Below are positions 15,359-23,099 of a stretch of 64,000 nt of DNA, piece after piece. The notes beneath the pieces are model-generated. The model made no database searches. It had not been told where the DNA came from and saw only the letters and a program-made list of their open reading frames with translations. This stretch comes from Candidatus Aphodenecus pullistercoris. GTDB taxonomy: Bacteria; Spirochaetota; Spirochaetia; Sphaerochaetales; Sphaerochaetaceae. Location: assembly GCA_017694495.1 (NCBI GenBank), contig JADIMU010000016.1:52013-116012 (forward strand). Reading direction: 5' to 3'. Position numbers and translations under genes: made by a program. Every line of letters begins with the position of its first letter. The first letter of the stretch is position 1.

Positions 15359-15727
15359 CTATCCTATTCTCTCCTTCAGCTCATCTCTGGCGGCCTTGAG
15401 AATAAGCTCAAAAGCAGAAAGAAGGCGACTGTCCTTCATGCAATAGCGGACAAGCGTCTTCATCGAATCCGACTGTTCTACAAACCTTGCTTCCTCAGAA
15501 AGGAAGTCAAGTGGGGACACATCATCCTCACCCGTCAGAAGACTCTCAATCGAGACATGCATCGCCCTTGAAATCTTCAGAAGGTCTGCACCCTTCGGAA
15601 CCGTGGAATCGGCGCGCTGCTGTGTCATGTGCTTGTAATCTATGCCGGCTTCCTTTGCCATTGCCCTCGCAGACCGGTATGGATTCACCCGGTCCACGTT
15701 CTGCCAAAATTCATATCCATCCAACAT
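15359..15727 (-). CDS. HTH (XRE/cI-like) regulator, paralogue 2
   Basis: The 122-residue protein starts at ATG 15727 (MLDGYEFW), aligned with the start of its neighbour paralogue; the open frame continues nine codons upstream. Residues ~15-65 form an XRE-type helix-turn-helix (YRSARAMAKEAGIDYKHMTQ then PKGADLLKISRAMHVSIESLL). The C-terminal half (EEARFVEQSD..., LVRYCMKDSRLLSAFELIL) is a helical dimerisation region without the LexA/cI peptidase motifs, so RecA-triggered self-cleavage is not expected. About half of its positions match the product of 15772-16155, showing tandem duplication. Likely part of the lysogeny switch. Confidence 0.8.
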   Translation of the reverse strand: MLDGYEFWQNVDRVNPYRSARAMAKEAGIDYKHMTQQRADSTVPKGADLLKISRAMHVSIESLLTGEDDVSPLDFLSEEARFVEQSDSMKTLVRYCMKDSRLLSAFELILKAARDELKERIG

Positions 15728-15771
15728 AAGACGCTCTTTCTTCAGATACTTCAAATAATCCGACAGACATC

Positions 15772-16155
15772 CTAACCTATTCGCTCAAGAATCTCCTGCT
15801 TTTGCGCATTCATAACAAGCTCAAGAGCTGAAAGAAGCTTTGGGTCCTTCATACAGTAGCGTACAAGCGCCTTCATGGGCTCAGATTCCTCAACGAAGCG
15901 AGCCTCAGGTGACAGCTGGACCTTCGGCTCGGGATTGAAGTGCGCATCCTCTTCTTTGCCGGTCAACAGATACTCGATGCTTACGCCCAATGTCGAAGCA
16001 ATCTTCAACAGATCCTCGGACTTCGGGATTCTGCAGTCACTCCTTTGTTGTTTCGCATTGTTGTAATTGAGTCCCGCAGCTTTTATGAAGTCGGTGATGG
16101 ACCTGTAGGGGTTAAGTTTGTCCACAAGTTTCCAAAATGCAAATCCATCGTTCAT
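15772..16155 (-). CDS. HTH (XRE/cI-like) repressor, paralogue 1 (promoter-proximal)
   Basis: The 127-residue protein has an N-terminal XRE helix-turn-helix (YRSITDFIKAAGLNYNNAKQ, PKSEDLLKIASTLGVSIEYLL) and a helical C-terminus sharing SPEARFVEES, LVRYCMKD and LLSALELV with its downstream paralogue. No autoproteolytic domain is present. It is the first gene of the leftward lysogeny operon. Its promoter TATACT ends six bases before the ATG, so the mRNA should be leaderless, as for lambda cI from PRM. Operator-like inverted repeats lie immediately upstream. The probable role is prophage repressor acting on the divergent control region. Confidence 0.85.
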   Translation of the reverse strand: MNDGFAFWKLVDKLNPYRSITDFIKAAGLNYNNAKQQRSDCRIPKSEDLLKIASTLGVSIEYLLTGKEEDAHFNPEPKVQLSPEARFVEESEPMKALVRYCMKDPKLLSALELVMNAQKQEILERIG

Positions 16156-16201
16156 ATGACTAGTATAACGACAGTATGAGAAACAATAGCCTATTAGTCA
16201 T
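16155..16201. promoter_or_regulatory. Divergent operator region with leftward repressor promoter
   Basis: TATGACTA (16155-16162) and TAGTCATA (16194-16201) form a perfect 8-bp inverted pair around the repressor promoter, whose -10 TATACT is at 16162-16167 on the minus strand. This is the likely repressor binding region between the leftward lysogeny operon and the rightward early operon. Confidence 0.5.
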
Positions 16202-16210
16202 AAAAAGTGC

Positions 16211-16239
16211 TTGACACCTACTACTACTACTACTATTAT
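16211..16239 (+). promoter_or_regulatory. Rightward early promoter with a CTA-repeat spacer
   Basis: Perfect -35 TTGACA (16211-16216), a 17-base spacer made almost entirely of CTA units (16218-16233) and -10 TATTAT (16234-16239). It should drive the early operon starting at 16287. The microsatellite spacer could change length by slippage. Confidence 0.7.
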
Positions 16240-16286
16240 TGAGCTATCGATTACGAGAAGTCATAGCTTACGGAGTACTAGTTGTA

Positions 16287-16616
16287 ATGAAGAAGTCGGT
16301 CACGAAAAAGATATTCATAGACCCGGACACATACAAAGATTTTGTGAGCCTCTCGAAGGCAAACAAGATTCCTGCCGAGACGTACCTCGGCCTTCTTGTT
16401 GAACAGGAAGTTTCCTCTCAAGGACTTTTACATAATTTACCTCCATTTTCAAAACCCTTCGGGGTTCCTGTCGCCCCCGCTCTGCAGGAAGCCGGAAATT
16501 CTCCTAATGAAAACGCAGTGGAATCTGAAAGGGAGCAGAGCAGAGCAGACAATCCCATAAGCCACGGCTTGAGCGGGGACGGCAGGTTTTCTTCTTCTGG
16601 AAAGGAGGGAACCTGA
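16287..16616 (+). CDS. Small DNA-binding protein, ribbon-helix-helix-like (Cro-position)
   Basis: ATG 16287 (MKKSVTKKIF) was chosen over an upstream frame-open start because GGAG lies before it and the earlier codons overlap the promoter. Residues 5-45 (VTKKIFIDPDTYKDFVSLSK then IPAETYLGLLVEQEV) fit a ribbon-helix-helix: a short beta strand followed by two amphipathic helices. The rest is a Pro/Ser/Glu-rich tail of about 60 residues without recognisable domain. As the first rightward gene opposite the repressor it occupies the Cro position and may regulate the switch. The stop overlaps the next start (TGATG). Confidence 0.6.
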   Translation: MKKSVTKKIFIDPDTYKDFVSLSKANKIPAETYLGLLVEQEVSSQGLLHNLPPFSKPFGVPVAPALQEAGNSPNENAVESEREQSRADNPISHGLSGDGRFSSSGKEGT

Positions 16617-16927
16617 TGGAAATACCCGAAATGAAGCTCATCCTCGCCAAGCTCGACAGGCTCGAGAGGCTGACGACATTCGTCGCGACAACTGGAAAGA
16701 CGGTCGTCGATGTCAACGACATCGCAAAGATGGAAGGCTCCTCCTACTCGGCGATCATGCACGGAAAGGACATGTACCTGCTGCCTCGTTTCGGACAGTC
16801 CGCCTACCCCACGGGCAAGAAGCGCTGGCCGGTTGAGGAATACATGGAATGGAGCGCTATCCCTCCTCAGGAAAGACAGGACATGTACCGGGAGTACCTG
16901 AGAAAACGGAGCCCAGCTTCTCCTTGA
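16616..16927 (+). CDS. Excisionase/AlpA-like helix-turn-helix protein
   Basis: A 103-residue protein with a short N-terminal helix (EMKLILAKLDRLERL), then VVDVNDIAKMEGSSYSAI as a helix-turn-helix and YPTGKKRWPVEEYMEW, the strand-plus-'W-x3-E/D' ending typical of winged HTH_17/excisionase-like proteins that recognise att or promoter DNA. ATG 16616 overlaps the stop of the preceding gene. It could be the excisionase (Xis) or a second early regulator; the first is favoured by fold and early position but is not proven. The tail RKRSPASP is basic and probably disordered. Confidence 0.55.
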   Translation: MEIPEMKLILAKLDRLERLTTFVATTGKTVVDVNDIAKMEGSSYSAIMHGKDMYLLPRFGQSAYPTGKKRWPVEEYMEWSAIPPQERQDMYREYLRKRSPASP

Positions 16928-17118
16928 CGAGAAGAGGGGCAAACGCAGGGGCTGAATTCGTCTCCTTATCGCAGAATGGTGCGGTTTCAATGTCATCAGC
17001 ATGTCAGGCAGCAGGACTCACAGCTGCAAGCAACCCACATCTTGATCAGGTTCCGGCAGTCAAACAAAGAGGCGACTGCCGGGGCCATTCTCAGGAGATG
17101 GAGAAAAAGGAGCATCAC

Positions 17119-17310
17119 ATGTCAGGAATCGTATTTGCACTTTTGGGCCTTGGCTCACTCATTGCCATGCTTTCCATCCTGCTCGCAGCGGATTCATGCA
17201 AGGTCCGCAAGCCGAAGAGGGATTCTTCCGGACGCTGCAGGGCAATCATAAATGGCGAGTACATCGACTTTGATGAGCAGGAACGCATCAACTCCTTTGT
17301 GGAGGACTGA
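17119..17310 (+). CDS. Small single-pass membrane protein (63 aa)
   Basis: ATG 17119 has AAAAAGGAG upstream; a longer open frame reaching back to 16849 has no ribosome site and overlaps the previous gene. The first 24 residues (GIVFALLGLGSLIAMLSILLAA) form one transmembrane helix. The cytoplasmic tail starts with a basic stretch (CKVRKPKRD) and ends acidic (IDFDEQERINSFVED). No family recognised. It is the first of a tight set of early genes and could be an early host-takeover or exclusion protein. The 190 bp before it contain no convincing gene. Confidence 0.5.
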   Translation: MSGIVFALLGLGSLIAMLSILLAADSCKVRKPKRDSSGRCRAIINGEYIDFDEQERINSFVED

Positions 17311-17314
17311 TGAC

Positions 17315-17632
17315 ATGGAAGAGAAGAAGATATTCCAAGTCGATGTTGTCATTGAGACCCGCTTCCCCATTGCCGTCATTGCAGAGGACGCCATGAGTGC
17401 AAGGGAACTTGCCTATGATGCGTACCTCAGGGAGGCATCATCAGGCCCCGTCGCAAACGTATGGGATGGTCAGACAACGAGGCCGACAATCGTGCCTGTC
17501 TGCACGATGAGCGACTACGGAAAACGCATGTGGGAGAAATACGACAAACCCATCTACAGCAGAAATGAGAATGGAGACCCAAGGCCTGTCTGGCTGCACG
17601 ACCTCGAGGAAGCCGAGGAGGTTTCTGGATGA
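17315..17632 (+). CDS. Early phage protein of unknown function (105 aa)
   Basis: ATG 17315 with GGAGG nine bases upstream gives a 105-residue protein; an earlier in-frame ATG (17252) lies inside the preceding gene. The N-terminal half resembles a small alpha/beta unit (KIFQVDVVIETRFPIAVIAEDAMSARELAYDAYL), reminiscent of phage DpdE/YodL-like small proteins in which a strand-helix handles a ligand, but no family can be named. The C-terminal third contains an aromatic-rich acidic end (WLHDLEEAEEVSG). It overlaps the YqaJ nuclease gene by 4 bp, so a role near recombination is possible. Confidence 0.5.
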   Translation: MEEKKIFQVDVVIETRFPIAVIAEDAMSARELAYDAYLREASSGPVANVWDGQTTRPTIVPVCTMSDYGKRMWEKYDKPIYSRNENGDPRPVWLHDLEEAEEVSG

Positions 17633-18375
17633 CGGTTCTCGAAGCTGACAAGTATTACCGCCTCCATATCGATAGCCGCGAGGAATGGCAGCGCGTCAGG
17701 AACGGGAAGTTCAAAGACCACTACCTCATCGGCGCCAGCGAAAGCGCCAAGGCAGTCGACCATTCCCCGTTTGGAAGTTCCGTGGATGTATACGACGAGA
17801 AGGTTGGAGGAAAGATCAAGGACATAGCAGGTCTTGCATCCGTGCGCTACGGAATCGAGGCGGAGGAACCGATGAGAAGACTTGCGATGCTCGACTTCGG
17901 ACAATGGTTCCAGTTCTCATACGCACCCTACGACATCATCGTGTCAAAGGATACACCCTGCATGTCCGCCACTCTGGATGGTGAGATCGTCGTCAAGACT
18001 GACGACAACCCATGGGAATTCCCTAAGGGGATGAAAGGCGTATTCGAGAACAAGACTGGAGGCATGGACCATGGCGCAGGAGACGAGTGGTTCATGGACC
18101 ACGGAAAGACGATTCCGCCGCACTACTACCTGCAGGGAATCCATCAGCTGGCATGTACAGGCTACGGCTTCACCCTGTTCCAGTACCGCCTCAAGCGTGA
18201 GGGATACAGGGATGGAGAACAGGAGCTGCCGCAGATCAGCACAGGATACAGGCTTCTCGACCGAAGGGCCGAGGGGGTTGAAGAAGACATTGCATGGCTC
18301 AGGACACAGCTCATGCATTTCGAATCGGAATACCTGATACCCAGAGTCAGACCGGCTCAGGTCTTCAGGTTCTAA
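17629..18375 (+). CDS. YqaJ-family phage recombination exonuclease
   Basis: The 248-residue protein belongs to the YqaJ/lambda-exonuclease group of the PD-(D/E)XK superfamily. It has LIGASESAKAVDHSPFGSS near residue 33 (the family's substrate-loop motif), RYGIEAEEPMRRL near residue 73 (catalytic Glu helix), SATLDGEIV near residue 113 (Asp) and GVFENKTGG near residue 136 (E-x-K). The enzyme resects linear dsDNA from 5' ends and feeds a single-strand annealing protein. ATGA overlap with the preceding gene. With 18401 and 19341 it makes the homologous recombination module of the phage. Confidence 0.87.
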   Translation: MTVLEADKYYRLHIDSREEWQRVRNGKFKDHYLIGASESAKAVDHSPFGSSVDVYDEKVGGKIKDIAGLASVRYGIEAEEPMRRLAMLDFGQWFQFSYAPYDIIVSKDTPCMSATLDGEIVVKTDDNPWEFPKGMKGVFENKTGGMDHGAGDEWFMDHGKTIPPHYYLQGIHQLACTGYGFTLFQYRLKREGYRDGEQELPQISTGYRLLDRRAEGVEEDIAWLRTQLMHFESEYLIPRVRPAQVFRF

Positions 18376-18400
18376 AGCACATGTCAAAAGGAGCACGAAC

Positions 18401-19330
18401 ATGGCAGAAGAAGAAATCAGAGAGTCATTGCCGGAATTCTCGCTGACGATTCAGGGAGACGACACCCACCCAATCATCAGCAACTTCGATGACCTGAGGG
18501 ATTGGACAGACAAGGCCGTCGCCTATGCGAAAGGACAGATCGTCTCGACGGAAGCAAAGGACCTCAAGCCAATCAAGGCACAGCTCACAAGACTTCAGAC
18601 GAATCTGGAGGATGCACGCAAGGCCCTCAAGAGGAGGATGGAAGCTCCCTACAAGGAATGGGAAGCCCAATACAAGGATGCTGTCTCCTCACTTGTCGGG
18701 GCCATAGACGAGATTGGCACGATGATCAGGACTCAGGAGGCAAAGGAAAGGGATGAACGGCTGATGATGGTCGAGAGGGTCATCAAGTCAAAAGCTGACT
18801 CCATCAGCGTGACGCTCTATCCAATCACGCAGAAAATCGAAGTCCGCACTTGGTTCTTCGAGAAGGAATGGGAGAACAAGAGCACATCGCGGACAGCTCT
18901 GGAGAAGAGGGTTTCAGCTCAGTTGCAGACGCTTCTGTCAGGCATGGCTGCCGCCAAGGCGATGCCGAAGCCTGATATAGCACTGGATACCTTCCTTTCG
19001 ACAGGAGACATCACCAGAGCCAAGGAGGCCAGCGACAGAGCCATCCAGCTTGAAGAGCTGCAAAAAGCCAGCTCAAGTCCTGTCTCCGTTCCAGAGGCAG
19101 GCTCTTCGACAACACCCGTAGCAGTGACGCCTGAAGAACGTGAAGCAGCAGGTACTACACCCGGCAAGAGCCACACCTTTTCCATCGAAGTGCCAAATGA
19201 GCTTCCGGAGGACGAGTCGAAGATCATCAGGATTCACAGGACCATATCCGGCCCGAAAGGACACATCAGGATACTGCTCGACGTTGCCAAGAGCCTTGGC
19301 CTTGAGCTTGTGAAGATCAAGAGGGAATAG
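18401..19330 (+). CDS. DUF1351-like phage protein
   Basis: This 309-residue mostly helical, charged protein (residues ~20-160 include long coiled segments such as KPIKAQLTRLQTNLEDARKA and RRMEAPYKEWEAQYKDAV) matches the pattern of the DUF1351 proteins found next to phage recombinases. A linker rich in Ser/Thr/Pro (residues ~215-255) joins a C-terminal 50-residue unit (IIRIHRTISGPKGHIRILLDVAKSLGLELVKIKRE) that may bind DNA or a partner. Molecular function is unknown. It starts 26 bp after the exonuclease gene with AAAGGAG, and lies before the annealing-type protein. Confidence 0.65.
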   Translation: MAEEEIRESLPEFSLTIQGDDTHPIISNFDDLRDWTDKAVAYAKGQIVSTEAKDLKPIKAQLTRLQTNLEDARKALKRRMEAPYKEWEAQYKDAVSSLVGAIDEIGTMIRTQEAKERDERLMMVERVIKSKADSISVTLYPITQKIEVRTWFFEKEWENKSTSRTALEKRVSAQLQTLLSGMAAAKAMPKPDIALDTFLSTGDITRAKEASDRAIQLEELQKASSSPVSVPEAGSSTTPVAVTPEEREAAGTTPGKSHTFSIEVPNELPEDESKIIRIHRTISGPKGHIRILLDVAKSLGLELVKIKRE

Positions 19331-19340
19331 GAGGACACAG

Positions 19341-20540
19341 ATGCCATACGACGCAAGAAAGAACATCAATCAGAACGCAAGGCCTACCGACAGCGTGCCG
19401 GAGGTCAGACAGGATGAGAAAGCCATAATGAGGCCGGATTTTCATGCAGCCACCCCAGCCTCTTCATATGGAGGTACGGGAAACTTTGGGCTGTCGGCAT
19501 CTGCCATCGCAAACGAGCAGGTGGCAAGGGAAGTTGCCACGGTTCAGGCGCAGATGGTCATCGCCAAGCAGTTCCCGCGAAACAGGGAAGCCGCCATGGA
19601 CCACATCCAGTCCGAATGCAGCAGAATCACCCTTGCCGAGAAGGCCGCCTATCGCTACCAGCGTGGCGGAACCGACATCTTCGGTGCAAGCATTGATCTA
19701 CTGAGATCAATCAGCCAGTGCTGGGGCAACCTCGAGTCAGGCTGGAAGGAGGTCGAGCGCGTCAGTGGAACATCATACGCTCCCGGACACTCGAAGATCA
19801 TTGCCTATGCAATCGACTTCGAGACGAACGTAAGGAAGGCGCGCGAGTTCACCGTCTACCATGTCCGTGAAAACGGAAAGCCGGTCACTGATGACCGTGA
19901 TATCTATGAGCTGACCGCAAACAAGGCCAGCAGAAGGGAACGTGCATGTCTTGAGGCAATCATTCCCAAGGATGTCGTCGATTGGGCTCTGGACCTCTGC
20001 ATCCAGACAAGCGTGAACTACAACAAGCAGCACATGGATATCAACAAGATGCTCAACTCCTTCCGCTCCGCCTTCGGTGTAAGCAAGGCCCAGATCGAGC
20101 AGTTCATCGGACGCAAGGCAGAAGCGATGGATGTCACCCTCTATGTCAGGCTCCGCTCCATCTACAAATCACTTCAGGATGGTGTTGGAGAGGTATCGGA
20201 CTTCTTCAAACCTGTCGAGGAGCCGGTCACTGAACAGCAGGCAAGCACCACCACACCCAAGACAGCAAGGACACCCAAGAAGAAGCAGGAACCACAGAAT
20301 GATGGAGAACCAGCGAAGACACTCTCAGGGCAGGATGCTGCTCCAGTCATTGCACCAGAACCGGATTCAAGGCAGGACGCAGTACAGCAATCCACCCCTG
20401 CAATGTACAGCGATGAAGCCGACATGCCGGATGCGGGAACCGGAGAGATGTCCGAGGACGAGTACATGGCCATGCTTCGAGAGGAGCAGGAGGCGCAGGG
20501 CTCTCCAGATGATGACCTCGATGACGAAGGAGACTATTGA
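19341..20540 (+). CDS. Conserved phage protein, candidate single-strand annealing partner of the YqaJ nuclease
   Basis: A 399-residue protein. Residues ~70-250 match a widespread phage family recognisable by ..AKQFPRNREAAMDHIQSEC, ..AAYRYQRGGTDIFGASIDLL, ..WGNLESGWKEVER, ..IAYAIDFETNVRKAREFTV and ..DDRDIYELTANKASRRERAC. I know this pattern from phage recombination cassettes where it replaces RecT or Erf; annealing activity is inferred from position beside the exonuclease. The C-terminal 130 residues are a low-complexity, Pro/Gln/Thr-rich, then strongly acidic tail (MSEDEYMAML..DDDLDDEGDY), as in SSB-interacting or DNA-mimic tails. Ribosome site GGAGG; ATG 19341. Confidence 0.6.
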   Translation: MPYDARKNINQNARPTDSVPEVRQDEKAIMRPDFHAATPASSYGGTGNFGLSASAIANEQVAREVATVQAQMVIAKQFPRNREAAMDHIQSECSRITLAEKAAYRYQRGGTDIFGASIDLLRSISQCWGNLESGWKEVERVSGTSYAPGHSKIIAYAIDFETNVRKAREFTVYHVRENGKPVTDDRDIYELTANKASRRERACLEAIIPKDVVDWALDLCIQTSVNYNKQHMDINKMLNSFRSAFGVSKAQIEQFIGRKAEAMDVTLYVRLRSIYKSLQDGVGEVSDFFKPVEEPVTEQQASTTTPKTARTPKKKQEPQNDGEPAKTLSGQDAAPVIAPEPDSRQDAVQQSTPAMYSDEADMPDAGTGEMSEDEYMAMLREEQEAQGSPDDDLDDEGDY

Positions 20541-20584
20541 AACGGAAAACAAGGCCAGCAAGTGAGGCCTTTGACATGATGCTC

Positions 20585-20620
20585 GCCCGTGTCTTCCATC
20601 ACGGAGGGCACGGGCTTTTT
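20585..20620 (+). terminator. Intrinsic terminator inside the early operon
   Basis: GCCCGTG (20585-20591) and CACGGGC (20609-20615) form a 7-bp stem followed by TTTTT. It sits between the recombination genes and 20636, so downstream genes may need antitermination or readthrough. Confidence 0.75.
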
Positions 20621-20635
20621 CAAAAGGAGAAAGAA

Positions 20636-21043
20636 ATGACAACAACAAGGGAAGGCAACGCCACATATCACCGTCTCGACAAACCATGGACCGAGATGGA
20701 TGAACAGGAGAAGGAACAGGTTCTGAAATTCTGCGTCGATGAACTTCCAATAGTGAAGCATGGTCCCGGAAAACTGATCAGAGATGAAATAAGGAAATTC
20801 GTCTCGACGATTGCAGAGTACAATGCTCTCTCGCCCAGTGCTCCATTCATGGTCATGGACCTTCTGGTGAGATACCACTCACGACTACCTGAAGACTGCA
20901 GGGCCGACAACAAAGCCTTTGATCTTCTACTCAACCTCTACTGCCAGAGCATGTTCATGATAGGCAAGGCGTTGAGGGAGAAAGATCAGACCATCGAGTC
21001 ACTGAAGAGCGCGCTCAAGTTCAAGAAAGCAGAGCAGGCATGA
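20636..21043 (+). CDS. Early phage protein of unknown function (135 aa)
   Basis: ATG 20636 with AAAGGAGA upstream; the open frame extends to 20537, but that part covers the terminator. The protein is helical (EMDEQEKEQVLKFCVDELPI, KAFDLLLNLYCQSMFMIGKALREKDQTIESLKSALKF) with a C-terminal amphipathic coil that could form a coiled-coil. No family recognised. It is the first gene after the early terminator and overlaps the following gene (ATGA), so it belongs to the translationally coupled string up to 24687. Confidence 0.55.
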   Translation: MTTTREGNATYHRLDKPWTEMDEQEKEQVLKFCVDELPIVKHGPGKLIRDEIRKFVSTIAEYNALSPSAPFMVMDLLVRYHSRLPEDCRADNKAFDLLLNLYCQSMFMIGKALREKDQTIESLKSALKFKKAEQA

Positions 21044-21321
21044 ATGCAAAGGAGAAAGATAGAACTATGGAGAACAACAAAATCAGACAGGAAATGATAG
21101 TTGAGGATGTGCTCGATTCATTGAAGGAGATGAAAGAAGCAGTAGATTCGGCACTTGGCTTTGCCGATGAAATGAAAAAGATGTCCATGGAGCCGTTGGC
21201 CATTTGCGCGGCAATTGCGCTTAAGATGATCAGCGTCTCACAGCATCACAATTCAATCGGTCGGCAGATGAAGAGGTTGATGACCTTGCAAGAGGCAGAG
21301 CAGAAGGACCAGAAAGAATGA
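21040..21321 (+). CDS. Small helical phage protein (93 aa)
   Basis: It starts at ATG 21040, overlapping the preceding stop by four bases. A second ATG at 21067 is possible. The sequence is predicted helical throughout (RQEMIVEDVLDSLKEMKEAVDSAL, ADEMKKMSMEPLAICAAIALKMISV) and ends in a charged QEAEQKDQKE. No signal peptide or known domain. It overlaps the next gene by four bases. Function unknown; position suggests an early accessory role in DNA metabolism. Confidence 0.5.
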   Translation: MNAKEKDRTMENNKIRQEMIVEDVLDSLKEMKEAVDSALGFADEMKKMSMEPLAICAAIALKMISVSQHHNSIGRQMKRLMTLQEAEQKDQKE

Positions 21322-21701
21322 ATGCGGACGGATGCAACAGGCAGGAGCGCGCCGCATCCTATGCGGTTCCCCGCCTTGATGTTTTAGGAGACATTGCCAA
21401 GCACTATGGGCTTGATCACCAGAAGTACAAGCTTGTTGAGGAGATGGCTGAGCTCACACAGGCCCTCATGAAGAACGATGAGAATTCCATTCTTGAGGAG
21501 ATGGCGGATGTCACAATCCTCCTCGAGCAGCTCAAGCACCTTCTCTTCATGGATTGCGAAGAGCGCAAGAGACTCTACTACAGCATCAGACAGATGAAGA
21601 TATCCCGCCAGCTGAAGAGGATTAAAGAGGAAGAGGACAGAAAGATGCAGCTTGCCAGACGAATCTTCTTCAGCGAGAGCAAGGAGGTGGAACAGGAATG
21701 A
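21318..21701 (+). CDS. MazG-like nucleotide pyrophosphohydrolase
   Basis: Residues ~36-75 (YKLVEEMAELTQALMKN then ILEEMADVTILLEQL) carry the paired acidic motif E-E-x-A-E ... E-E-x-A-D of all-alpha NTP pyrophosphatases (MazG superfamily), which bind Mg2+ and hydrolyse (d)NTPs or related nucleotides to the monophosphate. Phage versions are thought to adjust nucleotide or ppGpp pools during infection. The C-terminal 40 residues are a basic helix. ATG 21318 overlaps the previous stop; the 3' end overlaps the RusA gene. Confidence 0.72.
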   Translation: MNADGCNRQERAASYAVPRLDVLGDIAKHYGLDHQKYKLVEEMAELTQALMKNDENSILEEMADVTILLEQLKHLLFMDCEERKRLYYSIRQMKISRQLKRIKEEEDRKMQLARRIFFSESKEVEQE

Positions 21702-22153
21702 AGATCAGTTTCGAGGTGGACGGAGAGGTCATGGGCATGCCCCGCCCCCGGTCCACAATCGTCAACGGCCATGTACGGGTGTATGAGACCAAGGAGTCTT
21801 CAGAGAACAAGGCATACATCCGCATGGCCTACAGGGATGCCCTGCAGAAAGCCATGCCCGAAGTGACCACGGCGGCAAGGGACGAGCTCGGCTACGCAGT
21901 GACGATAGTAATCAGAAAGGCCTGCCCGAAGTCATTCTCGAAGAAGAAGAGGAAGGCCGCACTTGCCGGTGAGCTGAGACCGACAACCAAGCCTGATCTG
22001 GACAATGTGGCAAAGACCATACTCGACGCGCTCAACGGAGTTGCGTGGAAGGATGACAGCGAGATTACGACGCTGGCGATAACGAAGAGGTACTCGGAGC
22101 TCAGCTCGGCTTCGGTACTCATTTCATGGAATGATAGGAGGGATGACACATGA
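21698..22153 (+). CDS. rusA: RusA-family Holliday junction resolvase
   Basis: A 151-residue endonuclease that cleaves four-way junctions symmetrically. The family core is visible: GMPRPRSTIVNGHVRVY near residue 13 (the PRPR motif), and KPDLDNVAKTILDALNGVAWKDDSEI near residue 93, which carries the three conserved Asp (KPD-x2-N ... DALNG ... DD) that bind Mg2+. Size is slightly larger than E. coli RusA (120 aa). Overlaps of four bases on both sides place it in the early operon; it would resolve branches before packaging. Confidence 0.92.
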   Translation: MKISFEVDGEVMGMPRPRSTIVNGHVRVYETKESSENKAYIRMAYRDALQKAMPEVTTAARDELGYAVTIVIRKACPKSFSKKKRKAALAGELRPTTKPDLDNVAKTILDALNGVAWKDDSEITTLAITKRYSELSSASVLISWNDRRDDT

Positions 22154-22815
22154 GGATTTTCGAGAAGGAAGAAAAACCAACAGTAGAAGTCTGCCGTGTA
22201 AGCTACAACGGAGACGACATCGAGGCCCAGTTCAAGGAGGGCTATCAGACCAAGGTGGTCAAGGGCTCACGCAGCCCCCATGAAGACCTGCTTGCAGCTT
22301 TTGGAGAGCTCACCCGGCTTGTCCAGCATAAGCTCATGCTGACAAACGCCACCTACTGCCCCTGCCGCATCAAGGCGACATCGGTCAAGTTCGTCAGCAC
22401 GGACAAGTACACAGGATACAGCATCAAGAGCACGCTCACCTTCCCGTCCATCGGCACGGAGTTCAACGGCAGCTCAATACTCTTCATCCCCTACTCGGGA
22501 TATTGGGAGCAGGAGGACGAGGACGGCAATCCACGCCACGACCCTGACGACGAACCCCAGAACCTCACTGATGACGAGATCGAGATTCTCGAGCAGTGCT
22601 TCACCGAAGCCTACGCCTACTTCTATGAGGGCAAGAGGAAGCCTGATGACCAGATGGACCTCTTTGATGGCATCGAGGATGAGCTCAAGGCTGAAGCTGA
22701 AGCTGAAGCCGAAGGTGAAAAGGATGCAGACCAGTCTGTCGACGACTTCTTTGCAGACGCAAAGCAGGCACTCGATGAGCTGGACGATGAAGGCAATCTG
22801 GAGGATGAGGAATGA
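22150..22815 (+). CDS. Early phage protein of unknown function with acidic tail (221 aa)
   Basis: Residues 1-125 look globular and beta-rich (VEVCRVSYNGDDIEAQFKEG, CRIKATSVKFVSTDKYTGY, STLTFPSIGTEFNGSSILFIPY). The remainder is acidic and helical: LTDDEIEILEQCFTEAYAYF, then a KAEAEAEAEGEKD run and an EDEE end. A similar domain organisation is seen in phage proteins near replication genes, but I cannot name a family. The acidic tail could mimic DNA or recruit partners. ATG 22150 overlaps the rusA stop. Confidence 0.5.
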   Translation: MRIFEKEEKPTVEVCRVSYNGDDIEAQFKEGYQTKVVKGSRSPHEDLLAAFGELTRLVQHKLMLTNATYCPCRIKATSVKFVSTDKYTGYSIKSTLTFPSIGTEFNGSSILFIPYSGYWEQEDEDGNPRHDPDDEPQNLTDDEIEILEQCFTEAYAYFYEGKRKPDDQMDLFDGIEDELKAEAEAEAEGEKDADQSVDDFFADAKQALDELDDEGNLEDEE

Positions 22816-23099
22816 ATGAATACATCTATCTCGACTGCCGCTTCAATGAGAAGAGCAGCCGCACCTACACGTACAAGACGACAGACAAGACCATCAGGCC
22901 CGGCGATATGGTGACCGTCGAAACCAAGGACGGCCACAAGGTGGTCGATGTCGTGGCCATCAGAGAGGATTTCGACGAGAACACCCTGTCTTTCCCCATC
23001 AAGGAGATTGTCGGCAAGGTGCAGCCTCCTGCAGGAACCACCATCAAGACTGAAACAGAGGTCGAGGACGATCTCGAGGACGAGGGAGAGCTGCCATGA
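22812..23099 (+). CDS. Small beta-rich phage protein (95 aa)
   Basis: The N-terminal part (YTYKTTDKTIRPGDMVTVETKDGHKVVDVVAI, shown here as YTYKTTD, RPGDMVTVE and KVVDVVAI) fits the short SH3/OB-like strand pattern found in many phage early proteins that resemble the N-terminal domain of PriA. The C-terminal third is acidic (EVEDDLEDEGELP). It overlaps both neighbours by four bases. Function unknown; DNA or replication protein binding is conceivable only by analogy. Confidence 0.5.
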   Translation: MNEYIYLDCRFNEKSSRTYTYKTTDKTIRPGDMVTVETKDGHKVVDVVAIREDFDENTLSFPIKEIVGKVQPPAGTTIKTETEVEDDLEDEGELP

